Made by a program: the position numbers and the translations under genes. A stretch of 64,000 nt of DNA from Bugula neritina. Lineage: Eukaryota; Bryozoa; Gymnolaemata; Cheilostomatida; Bugulidae. Under the pieces are notes generated by a model that saw nothing but the letters and a program-made list of their open reading frames with translations, was not told the origin of the DNA and did not search any database. Shown in pieces: positions 11,187 through 23,100 of this stretch. How positions within the stretch are numbered: the first letter of the stretch is position 1; each line of letters begins with the position of its first letter. The stretch is taken from NCBI GenBank assembly GCA_964035545.1, contig OZ037766.1, positions 6,735,722 to 6,799,721 of the forward strand. Direction: 5' to 3'.

Positions 11187-14100
11187 GCGGGAATTTTTGC
11201 AGTATATGTGACCAGTCGCGACAAAACCGGGGATGTGGCGGCGTTTATAAAGTGTAGTAAATGAAGGTTTAATTTGGAAATACTGAAATTTGAAATTTAT
11301 TTTCAATTTTTTGATTTTAAACTTTTCTAATACAAAAAAATCCAAGGATTTCAAAAATCATATTTTCGCAAGCATTTGATGCTTCCTTCAGCTCTAAAAT
11401 TGCATTTAAAGTTGGTAACTAAGATATTCAATTTTTCAAATGATGAAAAAATTGCGCAGTTATAAAATAAAGAAAGAAGACAATTTTAGTCATTTTTATA
11501 GCGTGAGATCTTGCAAATTTAGTTTTTGTCAAATGAATTTACCTTAAACCTCTTTTTTGCATTGTCAGAAGCATCATATTCAAAATCAAAGGCTAGTTCT
11601 CGTTTTTCATTGCGCTCCATGCTAAGTTAGCTTGTAATGTAATTAGTTACTGAGCTGATTTGCCTTTTGATGATAGATGCTTAACTTAATCTTTAGCGTT
11701 CAAGCTTGAAAATCACAACATCACAGGTAATTATATTCAAAACAATCATTTACACTACTAGCTTAAACTTTTTCCCAGGATTATTTGTAGTTATCAATTT
11801 ATTTATACCTACAATTATACTATCACTATGACTCACAGTTTGTGGTACTCATAATCAAATCGATAATCATAATGAATATGAATATCATTCATCATTCATC
11901 TCATGATTTACTGATACTGGTAGTGGTACTTGGTAGCAAAACTAAATGCAGCTCACTAATAGTAATAGTATAACTATAAGTAATTAAATTTAATAATTAT
12001 AATTTCACTATTTCAATTTGTGTCTGAGTTTCGTTTTTGGCTTTGCCCTTCGGTCTTAAACTTAAAGCTTGATACTGATAGTGTGGTAATTGCTGTTATT
12101 TTAGTTTACATTAGACTTACTCTTAGTAACTCTTAGCCTCTGTCTTACATTTTGTCAATACAGTTACTGATTACTATTACTATTAGTATTAGTATTAGTA
12201 TTACTCATAGTTGACATTGACAACTATTAGAGTTAGACTTAGTATTGCCACAAAGTTGTTAATAGACTTGAAGATTTTTAGAAATGAATATTATTTTAAT
12301 TAAATATGTTTAAATATATTTTATTATAATCAAGCTACCGTTTTCTTTTGTTATTTTTAAATTAGCTCAAAGTTTGATTTAAAATATAATGATAAAATCA
12401 TTATCACATTATGCAGGCTTACAGTTACACTTACTGTCAAACCTCAATTGATAATCGTATTCATATTAATAAAAGCATCGCCTATAACCAAATTGAAATG
12501 GTAAATGTGATTAAATGTGAATGATTATAATAATAAAATATTAATGTGAGTTAATGATGATTGCTTCGAAATTGCCAATTGCAGATATGCTAGATATTCA
12601 AGTCTATAATATGTAATTTTACTGATAATACTATGTTAATATTGAATAATCCGATATTCTGTACATTTTAGAAAGTGGACTTGTAATCGCATCAGAGTGA
12701 AGACTTATACCTACACAACTCTACTACCTATCAATCTAATACTTCTAATGTAGACACTCTGGATTTTGGCTTGCGAGGTTATGGCTTCTGCTTATTTCAT
12801 TCACAAAAAGGTTTGCAGTCTTTTAATGATGTGCTTGAATATTTTCGAAAAATTTTTTTAATTTAAGTTGTTTGGTTTAATTCAATAAATTTAAATTTTG
12901 GTAAAATTCATAATCACAATTAACTGCTGCCATAATAGTACCACTGAAGTGTTTAACCAACTAATTTTTTATGATATAACTGGGTATATTTTTCAATCAA
13001 ACTACCGTTTCCTTTTGTTATTTAAAAAATTTCAACATTGTACTTGCAGCTCTGGAGTAGACAGTAAGTGCGTAGAGTGGCAGGATGGATGTCAAGTAGC
13101 AGCATCTATAATTGCTGGAAAATCAGTTGATGATAGTGATGAAGCTTTTTCCACACGCATGATGTTATGTGTCCATACTCCTTAAACTCATATTACGAAG
13201 AACAAAGAATTAGAAAGATGAAACGTGCCTTTTTTGCAAAGATCATAGAAGCTACCTAATTTTCTTTTCTTTATTAAAGAATTAATTAAAACATAATGGT
13301 TGTATCCAGGCTGGATTTTTTACTGCATTTAATTAGTTTTTTAAAATAATGTGTTTGATGTTTTTTAATGTGAATATTAATGCCTAAATAAAACTTAACA
13401 GTTCTAATAGGTGATTTTCTGTTTATATTTTCAACTTCTCAGCCAAATCAATTGCTAAATTTAGTTGCCGTTAGAGATTATAAAGATATTTCTAAGTCAA
13501 TCTCGCATGATCTCATAAAAGTCAAATAATTTTCTCATTATAAGTGTTCTACTCATTAAGCAATAACTATGAAACATTACAGCTCAATAGCTGCAGTTTG
13601 ATATATTACACAATATATTAGAGGAGAGGAAGATATTCAATGTATAACAGGAAGCAGCTGCCATTTTGTTTTATGTGACTTCCTGCTGACTTGGATGTCT
13701 AGTTTAAATATCTCAACACACACACTTGCTGAAACATCCTCTTCTTTGTCGGAATTGTTAAACCTCTCAACCATTAAACAAAGTAAAAGTCGAATTGACA
13801 AATAAATTAGACAAAAAGTTTGGCGGCCATATTTGACCTAATTTTAAGTTGAGGCAGCATGAAATTTAGTTTAACAGAAAGCCCAAACTTTCACAATTAT
13901 TTTGGTACCAAATTTGTCGCTATTCCTATTATACAAAGACCCGTTGCTAAGGCTTGTAAATTGTAAACAAATAATTGTCAACTTATTCTAGAGTTGCCAA
14001 CTTTAAACGCGATTTTCTCGAAAGAGTAATTTAGAAATTCTAAAAACGTTAAAGTTTTTAAATACTGATATCTCGAGTTCTATTTATGCTAGAGACTTCA

Positions 14101-14223
14101 AATAAAGTGCAAAATGTTTGAAAAAGTCTGCTCTATCGCTCTATAGTAATAACTAGGTTTTCAACATTTTATATACATCCCTTGTTTTGTGGTGCCAGGT
14201 CACATATAAGTGCGAGTTTTTCC
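11187..14223. mobile_element. Possible 3-kb DNA transposon with imperfect TIRs
   Basis: The left end (about 11187-11230) and the right end (about 14176-14223) are imperfect inverted copies. The best-matched core is TATATGTGACC on the left against GGTCACATATA on the right, flanked by ACAAAACC and GTTTTGTGG. No transposase frame survives inside and I could not define a target duplication, so this rests on the inverted ends alone. Confidence 0.35.
11825..12250. repeat. Degenerate simple-sequence block (TAGTAT/ATCATT type)
   Basis: Short runs of ATCATTC, TAGTAATAG and TTAGTATTAG with drifted units. It resembles blocks at about 17.8-18.8, 41.5-42.1 and 60.6-61.3 kb. Confidence 0.6.
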
Positions 14224-14801
14224 AGTCTAAATCAGTACTGCACTGGAGCTGATACATGAAGGAACCAATAAAGACTACTAATTACAATTTATCAAAGACT
14301 CTTTATTCAAGAATAATAATTGGCATGCAGACTACTTAGTCTATTTTCATACAACCCGCAAAATCATAACAATATTAACTAAAACCCAACTAGCTTTAGC
14401 CATGTCTGTTTGCACCATGAAGCAAAATTGAAGGGCTGATGAATTTTGGATTTGTACATTTTGAGGGTAAATGTATTTGTAAAAATTGACCATAGGAACT
14501 GGTAGTTTTTTAAAGCATGTAAACTAGCGATTGCCATAATTAAGTAACTAGCGCATACTGAAAAAATTTTCACCACGAATTTAATCCTATGAAGACTATT
14601 TGTGATAACTTTAGATGCATGTAATATACTTGTAGGCTGTCTAGTAAGGGGTAGTTACATAATTATCTTAAACTAATGGCTTTAAATAGCCAAAAGATAC
14701 TTTGGGACTGCAGCAAGATTTTCGAGAAAATGGCCGATTGGTTTAAATACAAAAAAATGGGTTTTCATGCTTATGATTTATTGTATTATTTTACCTCCAG
14801 T

Positions 14802-15565
14802 GGGGCCATCCATAAATTATGTCACACTTTATTCAGCACTTTTTGACCCCCCCTCCCCCCCTTGTCACAAAGTGTCACGCTTATATGACCCCCTCCCCCC
14901 ATGTGATGTCACACAGATTATGTAAACGCCCTTTTAAGATTAAATACTCCATACAAAAAGTACTGATTGAATGGTTTATGTTTAGTAATGATTACAGGCA
15001 CAAAGTTCAATATTTATGAATGCAACTTTTTAAGAACCTAAATTTATTCAGTGTATCATTATTATCCAATGACAAGAAAATCATAAACATTATTGAAACC
15101 ATGCTTGATTTAATAAGGCAGGTCATAAGTTCTGGCCTATAACTGCTATTTTTACTGCCTCAGTGGTATTAAAGTTCCACTAGAGCATGAAGTCTGTTTT
15201 TCAACATCATAATAGTTAGTTTTCTTCGATCCATGGTACTGTGGCCCATTCCTGAACTGACATGAACCACACTAATGGTTACATTATATAGGTCACAGGT
15301 GCAGAGGTCAAGGAGTGGGATTTTTGCTAATTGGTCTGGGGAGGGGGGTCTGTTTTTATTGTGCTTTATATTGACAAAAAATACATGTATTTGATGTTTT
15401 ATGTTCAGTATTAATACATATCTGAAATATTTCGTTTTGGTAAAATATTTGAAAATGTGACATCACACATATCTACCCTCCCCCCCTCCCCCTTGTCACA
15501 AACTGTCACACATGAGGGTACCCCCTCCCCCCCCCTTGAGCGTGACATAATTTATGGATGGCCCC
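14802..15565. mobile_element. 764-bp MITE with perfect 24-bp TIRs and AGT target duplication
   Basis: It begins GGGGCCATCCATAAATTATG and ends with the exact reverse complement. The inverted match covers 24 bases. AGT flanks both ends (14799-14801 and 15566-15568). Just inside each end are C-rich runs and repeated TGTCACA motifs in inverted order. A 3-bp duplication and a TIR of this type fit a PIF/Harbinger or ISL2EU-like non-autonomous element. The superfamily assignment is inference. No transposase is present. Confidence 0.88.
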
Positions 15566-16420
15566 AGTGGGGATTAAAGCTACTTTGAGTAAAAATGACA
15601 TTACTTCACAGTTTAAAAAAATTAACAACAGTTTTAGTGTAAAACTGCAATTTAAATTACTTACTCTTAATGTTTTTAGCTCAACAGCTTATATAAAATT
15701 AATAGATGTCTAGCATATTGTTAATAAACTTACAGTTACAGGCTTGTTGAGGTTAAAATTAGAAAGCTAATAACTGATGAAAGCAAGTTTTACTATCCAT
15801 TTAAATTCAAGTTTAATTTCCTTGCTTTTGCGTTTTCTACAGTCTACCATTGTACTTGATCGAGTTTCATCATTGAAATGAAAGTCAAAACTTCATCATC
15901 TGAGAAGGTGGTCATCGTCATTATTCAGTACTTTGCTAGTAGCTAACAATATGCTACAGTTCTTACAAGCCCGCCGAAGATTTTCTACTTCTCAGACCTA
16001 TCTTTGAAGTCTTTCCACGAATCAAACTGACCAAGATTCAACTGAGATCAATCCATGGGAAGAAGGTGGTTTATCGGTGTCGTCCCAGATAGATGCTTTC
16101 CAGTTAGACGCTACTTGTTTATTTTAGTGCAATATATACTTTGTGTACAATTTATTGAAATATTATTGAAAAATATGTATATGTAAATAAACTTGGATAT
16201 ATTGCTTGTGATTTAGCACATGAATAGATTCCTTTGAGCTGCTTTAACTTATTAATTTCCATTTTCTATATTTCTTCTTGCTTGAAAAGGTATTTCGTTA
16301 ATAAGTATTCATTAAAGGTATAAATGTCTATTATTAAATTTAATTTATTACTTTTTTTGTCCCACACAAATCTGTGAAAATTGAAATATTATTCCAGATA
16401 ATTCATATTGGCTATTATTT

Positions 16421-16936
16421 CGGTTTCATCCCACTTGGACGATTTTTTTTATTTTGGTACAATATATTACATAGTAATATACAAATATAACTGTTGCATT
16501 TACTGCTAAACATGAAATAAGCTACCAAGCCAGCTATTTGCTTTAACTCAATACTAATTTAGCTACAGTTTATTTTATTCAGAATAACAGAATAAAGTGC
16601 ACAAATGCATTTCATGGTATATCACATACTGCCATATTACAACTTTTTCTTATTATATTTTGTCTATCTTATACCTTTAAGTTTAAGGTTTGTGCAAGAT
16701 GGCTTCTTATAGAAGCATTGTTACTGTGAGTGGCTTGCTGGTGGCTTCTTTGCTTTCTATTATGTGCTAAATAATAGCATAAAATACATATATTACACTA
16801 AAATCTATATAAATCGTGTAAGTGGGATAACACCATTATTTCATATTTAGCAATCAATACAACAGTTATATAGGTACATATAGGTATATTACTATATATA
16901 TTGTACCAAAATAGTGTCTAACTGGGATGAAACCCG
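16421..16936. mobile_element. 516-bp TIR element (MITE)
   Basis: The left arm (16421-16500) and the right arm (about 16858-16936) are inverted copies sharing CGGTTTCATCCCA at the outer ends, TTTTGGTACAATATAT inside and TATAACTGTTG at the inner ends. The interior has no coding potential. A related TCCCAGATAG/CCAGTTAGACG motif near 16085-16115 may be part of a second copy. Confidence 0.7.
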
Positions 16937-17794
16937 TTTATCTTAGAACCTTGATTGAGATATCAACTTTGTTTTTATAAAAGCAATATACTCTTTTCTA
17001 ACGTCCCTGTCGTTCAATTGATAATTGAGTCGCACCCCGTTAGCAGGTGCCTACTCTAATTATGCTTTAATTAACCAAAGTGATGGCCGCCAGCAATTGT
17101 TAATGGGATTTATATCCTAGCTGCCACTGCAGCACTTCTCAATCATGAAATGACCATGAAAATGCCTATAAGTTACTTTTTTTTTAAATTTACCATGAAG
17201 AAATATTATTAAATAAATTTTTGTCTGCTACTACCAAAATATTATTTCCTAAAAGAACAAGTATATAGCATAGCTTGAGTATTATATAGGAATCAAACTT
17301 TAAAATTTCTTATGAAACCGTTTTACATAATAAAGTTAAAGTAGGTACCTGCTGAGAGGGGGGGGGCAAAAGTTTTGGAAACGGTTCCATTCATTCTCAA
17401 ATTAAATTTTTGTGCAGTATTTTACATTTATAACAGCGTAGAATTTTTTCCAATTAAATTTAGAACTGCCTAAAATAGAATTCAATGTATATATCTGAAT
17501 AGGCAGGTAATTAAATAGTGTATACAGACCATCAACTAAGCTGCTATAGAATGATATCTAAACTTTGTTGTGGTAGGGGTGAGGTACTTTCAAGAGTTCA
17601 ACAGCAGTACTGGTTGAATGGTCCATAGAGCTATAGAAATCTTTAGCTGAAAGACATAATATAAAAGTATGTATATAGTTTAAAATCTAACACAATTAGA
17701 ATACCCATTTTTGGGTGAAAATTTAATAATGTAAATCAATCACCTGCTAAAATGGAAGGACTGCAAATTTATAAGTTACAAAAACAGTATTGTG

Positions 17795-18785
17795 ATAAGT
17801 ATTACTAGTACTACTATTACTACTACTAGTGTTAGATTTAGTAGTAGTAGTACTCAGTGCTGCAACACTAACAGCAACACTAACTGTAAGTATAACCAAT
17901 AGTCAATAGACCTTACACTTTTATTTTACAGTTGCCCATAGTTATACTAATACTCGGCACCCTGTATGAGTATGAGTACGAGTATTAGAATGAATAGTAG
18001 TACCACTATGATTATCAGTATCGCTGAGCAACGGGTGAGTATCAGTACGAGTATGACTATGACTTGGTGACTATGTGTATGAGTCACATTGATAAGGTAC
18101 GGGTATCACTATCAATATGAGTATCAGTATAATAATCATTATGATATTCATATTGTCTATTGAGTATCAGTATCAGGATAACATTGAGTGAATCATTGAC
18201 TATCACATTGACACTCAGTATGAGTCTATGAGAATCAGTATGAGTATCACTACCACTGATAGAAAATAGTAATACGTATACTTATTTAGTTTTACCAATA
18301 GTAATACTAATAGTAATACTAATGAAAATATTAATACTAATAGTAATAGTAATAGTAATAGTAATACTTATAGTTATAGTAAATGACTTAGAGCTATACT
18401 CTTAGTATTACTATAACTATTAGTATTAGTATTACTATTAGTCTTGCTAATACTATAACATTTACTTTTAGATGTACTATGATACTCTATAATCATCAGA
18501 GTAGTTTCACTATCAGTATCAGTATCACTATCAGTATGACTATGAGTATGAGTAAGAGTATGACTATGAGTATTGAGTATGAATATCAGTGATACTACGA
18601 TTCAATGAGTATGATAGTGTCCTTAAGATACTCATACTGATAATGATACTGATGGTAACTATCAGTATCACTGTAACTGTAAGTGTATCAGTATGAGTAT
18701 CTTAAGGACAAGTATGAAGTATTACTATTAGTATTAGTATGAGTATCTGCTATCAGTATCACTATGACTATCACTATCAGTATCT
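17795..18785. repeat. Degenerate hexamer array (AGTATC/AGTATG/AGTATT)
   Basis: Nearly 1 kb of drifted six-base units: TAGTAC at the left, TAATAC in the middle, and GAGTAT, CAGTAT and CACTAT at the right. It contains a strong hairpin at 18619-18709. Confidence 0.85.
18619..18709. repeat. Hairpin with perfect 24-bp arms inside the hexamer array
   Basis: The arm at 18619-18642 begins GTCCTTAAGATACTC. The arm at 18686-18709 is its exact reverse complement, leaving a 43-base loop made of the same hexamer units. Confidence 0.9.
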
Positions 18786-19026
18786 CAATCTGCTTCTGGG
18801 TTCTTTGAAATCTGCTGCAACGTAGCCTAGGTTGAAAGCAACTTATCTACATAATAATCTAATAATACAATTAAGAAGTAAATTATTATCATAATCATAA
18901 TTTTTTTGCAAAATCAGTGGAGCTACTTAGTACTTACATAAAATATTATAATGGCTTGCCATGAGTTGTTTGAAAATGTGGTCCTCGAGTTCAAACTTCA
19001 AACGGATGCTCAAAAATATTACTAGA

Positions 19027-19150
19027 AGCAGCACAAAGTTAGGGGTTATTGAGCATAGTACTCGTGTACGTCGAAATTCTGTAAACCTCAAATTCGAGAC
19101 CGCCCCCTCCTCCCCACCAATGCATTCAGACAGTGATTCAGTAACCATTA
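19027..19150. mobile_element. Foldback MITE, family F copy 1
   Basis: It starts GCAGCACAAAGTTAGGGGTT and ends with a partial inverted counterpart (CACTCAG-like, GTAACC). The same core recurs near 42.2-42.5, 48.9-49.1, 49.3-49.4 and 61.5-61.6 kb. Open frames across copies 1 and 5 give faintly similar peptides, explained by the shared repeat. Confidence 0.6.
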
Positions 19151-19739
19151 ACTTGGTGATGCTTCAAGCCCCTTTCTTTTCAGCAAAAGAGGTGAATAAT
19201 CACAATAATGTTATGTTTACGAGAACATGAGATTGCTGTAGCTATGGGTTAAGAGAAGAGATAGACAAGGCGAGTGAGAGAAATCATTGAAATTTAATAA
19301 AAACTGCGTTTTATCTCGGTATATTATACGATTCAGTACATTTCCATAGAAATTCTCGTTCGGGTTACATCAAATGAAAGCCCCACATCTATTCAAACCA
19401 TTGAACTATAATCCCCATAGTTATAGTTTCAGTTCAGTGATTCAAACCAAGTGTACTCTTCTTGGAGTGTACAATTCAATTCTAACTAATTTATAGTACT
19501 GTGGCCATAATCTCACAGCAAGAAAGTGATAAATTTTTAACTAATTATTGCAGAGTATGCATACTTGGCTTTGCCACCAGAATTATATTATGTTAACCTG
19601 AAGTTTTATCCTGCCAGCACTAGCGTTTAAATAAATTACAGTAGCCTACTACATGGAGTTTATTATTATTATAGTGGTCTGGCTATGGAATGAAGCATTG
19701 GTGTTTTTAATTCAATAACAAACCAAGCAATAATTATCC

Positions 19740-20145
19740 AGTATAGACCCAGGCTGAGCAAAAGTCTACATGTTGGCACCTAGTCTCCACAAAAAAAGGA
19801 AGTAGATGTATTGCAACATGCCTGTTAGCTGTGTAGCTCAGTTAACATGTCACTAGTAGTATCAGTTTTAGATATAAGGACTAATTTGTTACAGATGAGG
19901 TACACATAAGCATCAGCTGGTTTGAATATAATGTAAAACCAAACTATCTTAGGTAGCTGATTGTAGTTTAAACAGTGAGATTAAATGTTTTATAATATTG
20001 TATGTCATGCATGGTTAAGTAATATTTTTGTCATGTGCGGTAAAGTGTCAGAGCTTAAAGATTCTGTTACCAGTAACATACAATGCAACACCAGCGAGAA
20101 GAAAAATTCCTGCACAATTTATTTTAAATGTAGAGCATGCTACAG
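19740..20145. repeat. Left direct repeat D of the 5-kb composite
   Basis: About 406 bases starting AGTATAGACCCAGGCTGAGC and ending GAGCATGCTACAG. It is repeated in the same orientation at 25409-25819 with few differences. Confidence 0.92.
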
Positions 20146-23100
20146 ATTAGACGATGTAAGCTTGGTACATTTAGTACCTTGTACTAATTCTAAGATACTC
20201 ACCACTATAACTTATATAAACTTCTGCAAGTTCAAATGCAAAATGCATACTTCTAGAAAATAGCTGTGCAACTTTTATTACATGAATTATTTTATTTCAT
20301 ATCTTAAATTTATGAATCATGAGTTCATTTTTCAAAATGCTTAATTTAAGTGCTTAAAAAATGCAAATAAAAAGTACAAGTTTAAAAAAATACCCTGGTG
20401 AAAATTGACCACAGCCCCAGCTGTTCTGGCTAAACACATTTAATGACATTTTTATTGACATAGTGGTAAATGGGCTGGTTGTTTTTGGCAGATGGATAGC
20501 CACCCACGCTGCACAGCAACTTCATACAACTCTGATTGGCTGGACTCTACATGACCAGCTGATGATTGTATCTGATTGGCCTAATAATGCATTTGCATTT
20601 GAAAATGTAGACTTTTATATAAGTTATAGTGGTGATATTTTAGAGTTGGTACCGCCTCTTTTTGGTTGAGTTTTATAGTCTGATCATGCTGTAGTCATCT
20701 ACAACACTTGAGTGTATGGGGAAATTATTAGTATTATGAAATCTATTTTGGTTTACTTAGCTATGCCAGTTTTCTGACTTGGTTTGTAAGCAACTATGTA
20801 GGCAGTTATAACTTAGGGTGATTTCATCAAAGGTAGACATTAGTTAGGCCTTAGAACAGGGCTGTCCAACAGGCGGCCCGCGGGCCGGATCCGGCCCTCC
20901 AGCTATATTTGTGTGGCCCCCCAAAGGTATAGCAAGTTACAAATTTTTGTTCATCAAATTTGCTAACTAGCCTGAAACAGCAGCACATGGTATAGTTGAA
21001 AGCATCCCACTAAGAATTTCTATTAAAATGTAGTTTAAGTTCTTCTACAATATTGTCTTGTGGGTGGCATGCGTGTTGCCTACTTGTCATTGTTTAGCCT
21101 GAGATCAAACTACAACCAATAACAGTAAGCTAGTCATTATAGTCTGTTAGCTAGCAAGCCTGTGACTTATAGTAATGTAGCTGCCTATATTATATGCTCA
21201 TCTCTACGCGTTCACTGAAGTGTGAAGTGATGCACAGCGTTTACTACTTGAAAAGAAATATACCATTTCCCCGTGTAAAATCCACAATTTATATAAAATC
21301 TAAAAGTCATTGCTTTTTTATTCAGATATCATGTTTTCCTGCTAAGATATTTTACTGGTACTACTAAAATCAACTTTTGAGGCAAAATTAGCCAAAAATG
21401 TGCAGTTTTTTTCTATAACTTTGCAAAAGAATGAAAAAATTCCAAAAAAGCAGCACTGAGAAAAAATAAGATTCACACCATAGTTTTTAAATTTTGATTC
21501 TAGTAGCCTTCAATTAAATAAGATTGTTTTTACTGGTACTGAATTTTTACACAGTTACAATGCAAACCTCAGCAAGGCAGTTGCAGCTAAAAAGTTGCCC
21601 TTAGCTATCCTGCGCAGACAGGTATTTCAAAGACATTTAATCAGGACAGGCCATATAGAGACAAGACTTTTTTGAAATTATAACTGAGATCTCTCACTTT
21701 TATTGACTGTATTGTGAAAGATAAGTAGTTGAAGAATCCTTGACACACTTCATTTATGCAGTACTAAAATATTATTATGTATATGTTAGTTTTCATTTAC
21801 ATACTGTTTTAAGGTTAGATGCCTAAACAATTTTGTTTTATAATGAATTTTGTGCGAGTATGTACTGAAATGATTTGACCTTTGACCTTTGACTGCTTGT
21901 TAGATGCTGCACTGCACTGAGATGGCTTGAAGGTTTGAACTCTGAGCTTTCAATTTTCAGTCAAATGAAATACACAAAATAAATACTACACTTCACTCAC
22001 TAGTCAGCACTTAGTCCAGCAACTAAGGGTTATATGTTCTGATACGAAACCAGATATTAACAGAATTGTTCAAGGCAAACAGTACTCACTGTGTACTCAC
22101 AACTGTCTCACTGATGGTTGTAAAATACAACTATACCGGAATTAGTACAGACTCTTAGCACTGGCACATCTTGTTTAAATTTGCATGTACAATCATGAAT
22201 ATATACTTTGTATAAATATATATGTATAATTTCTTATGCACAAACATAAATGCATATATAATTATTGATTATTAAAGTAATAAAAATGAAATGTTTCTTG
22301 TTTACCTATTTTAATTAAATGCATATATACACACATACACACATAAATAATATATATCTATTCAAATATGTTATGATTTTAATAAACATGCAAAGCCTAG
22401 CCCTCGCTTATAATTACAATGCATATGGCCTGCAGATGTTTAATGAATCTTGAAAATTTATTCTAAAAACAAAAAAAATGTTGTGGCCCCCAGCTCAAGC
22501 TGAAACTTGCAGACTGGCCCTCGGTCTGAAAAGGTTGGACACCCCTGCCTTAGAACATCAAATCAACCAGTGCTGTTACTTGGTTGTATTGTAAAGCAGT
22601 ATCGAGAGCATAGCACACTAGCACAGTCACTGAGCTGCAATGACAGTGGCTACACCAAACTTATCAGCTCTATTATAATATCTTTATGTAAGGCACTTAA
22701 AATCACTAGCCTAGTCTGTTAGTATGTAGAGCAGTAGTACAGTTACAGCAGTCACACCACCCCTCTCTATCCTGTCTACCAAGCGCAGAGGTTGCAAAAA
22801 TGATAATCATTTCATGATTTAGTTTTAAATCAATGCATATTACTAAATACATTCTCATAGTCTGATTATTTTGCGCTTCAGTTTACTTTAATGTAATAAT
22901 TTAAAAAATTGCTTCACACGCATATTACAAATGTATTAACCTACGCTAACCACTACTATTTTATTTTAAATTTATATAGCAGTAGCCTTTTTAATCAATC
23001 ACATATTAATCTGCAAGAGTTTAATTGCACAGCTATTAGCAATAGATAATGTAGACATTTTGTATAAGAATGAGTATTAGCACGTAGTGCCTTGCATGTG

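Larger units (their letters stand above)
10099..19739. other. Intergenic region upstream of gene A, repeats only
   Basis: No coding exon could be supported on either strand. The open frames are short, unrelated to known domains and not joined by good splice sites. The region holds a GC-rich stem-loop, a probable 3-kb TIR element, two MITEs, simple-sequence blocks and a foldback element (each listed). The promoter of gene A should lie just right of 10098, but no clear TATA box stands out. Confidence 0.6.

Noticed and set aside
12898-13185. 95-codon plus-strand frame with a Cys-rich CSSGVDSKCVEWQDGC segment
   Set aside because: No recognised domain, no flanking exons, and AT-rich codons like the surrounding non-coding DNA. 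It lies inside the possible 3-kb TIR element.
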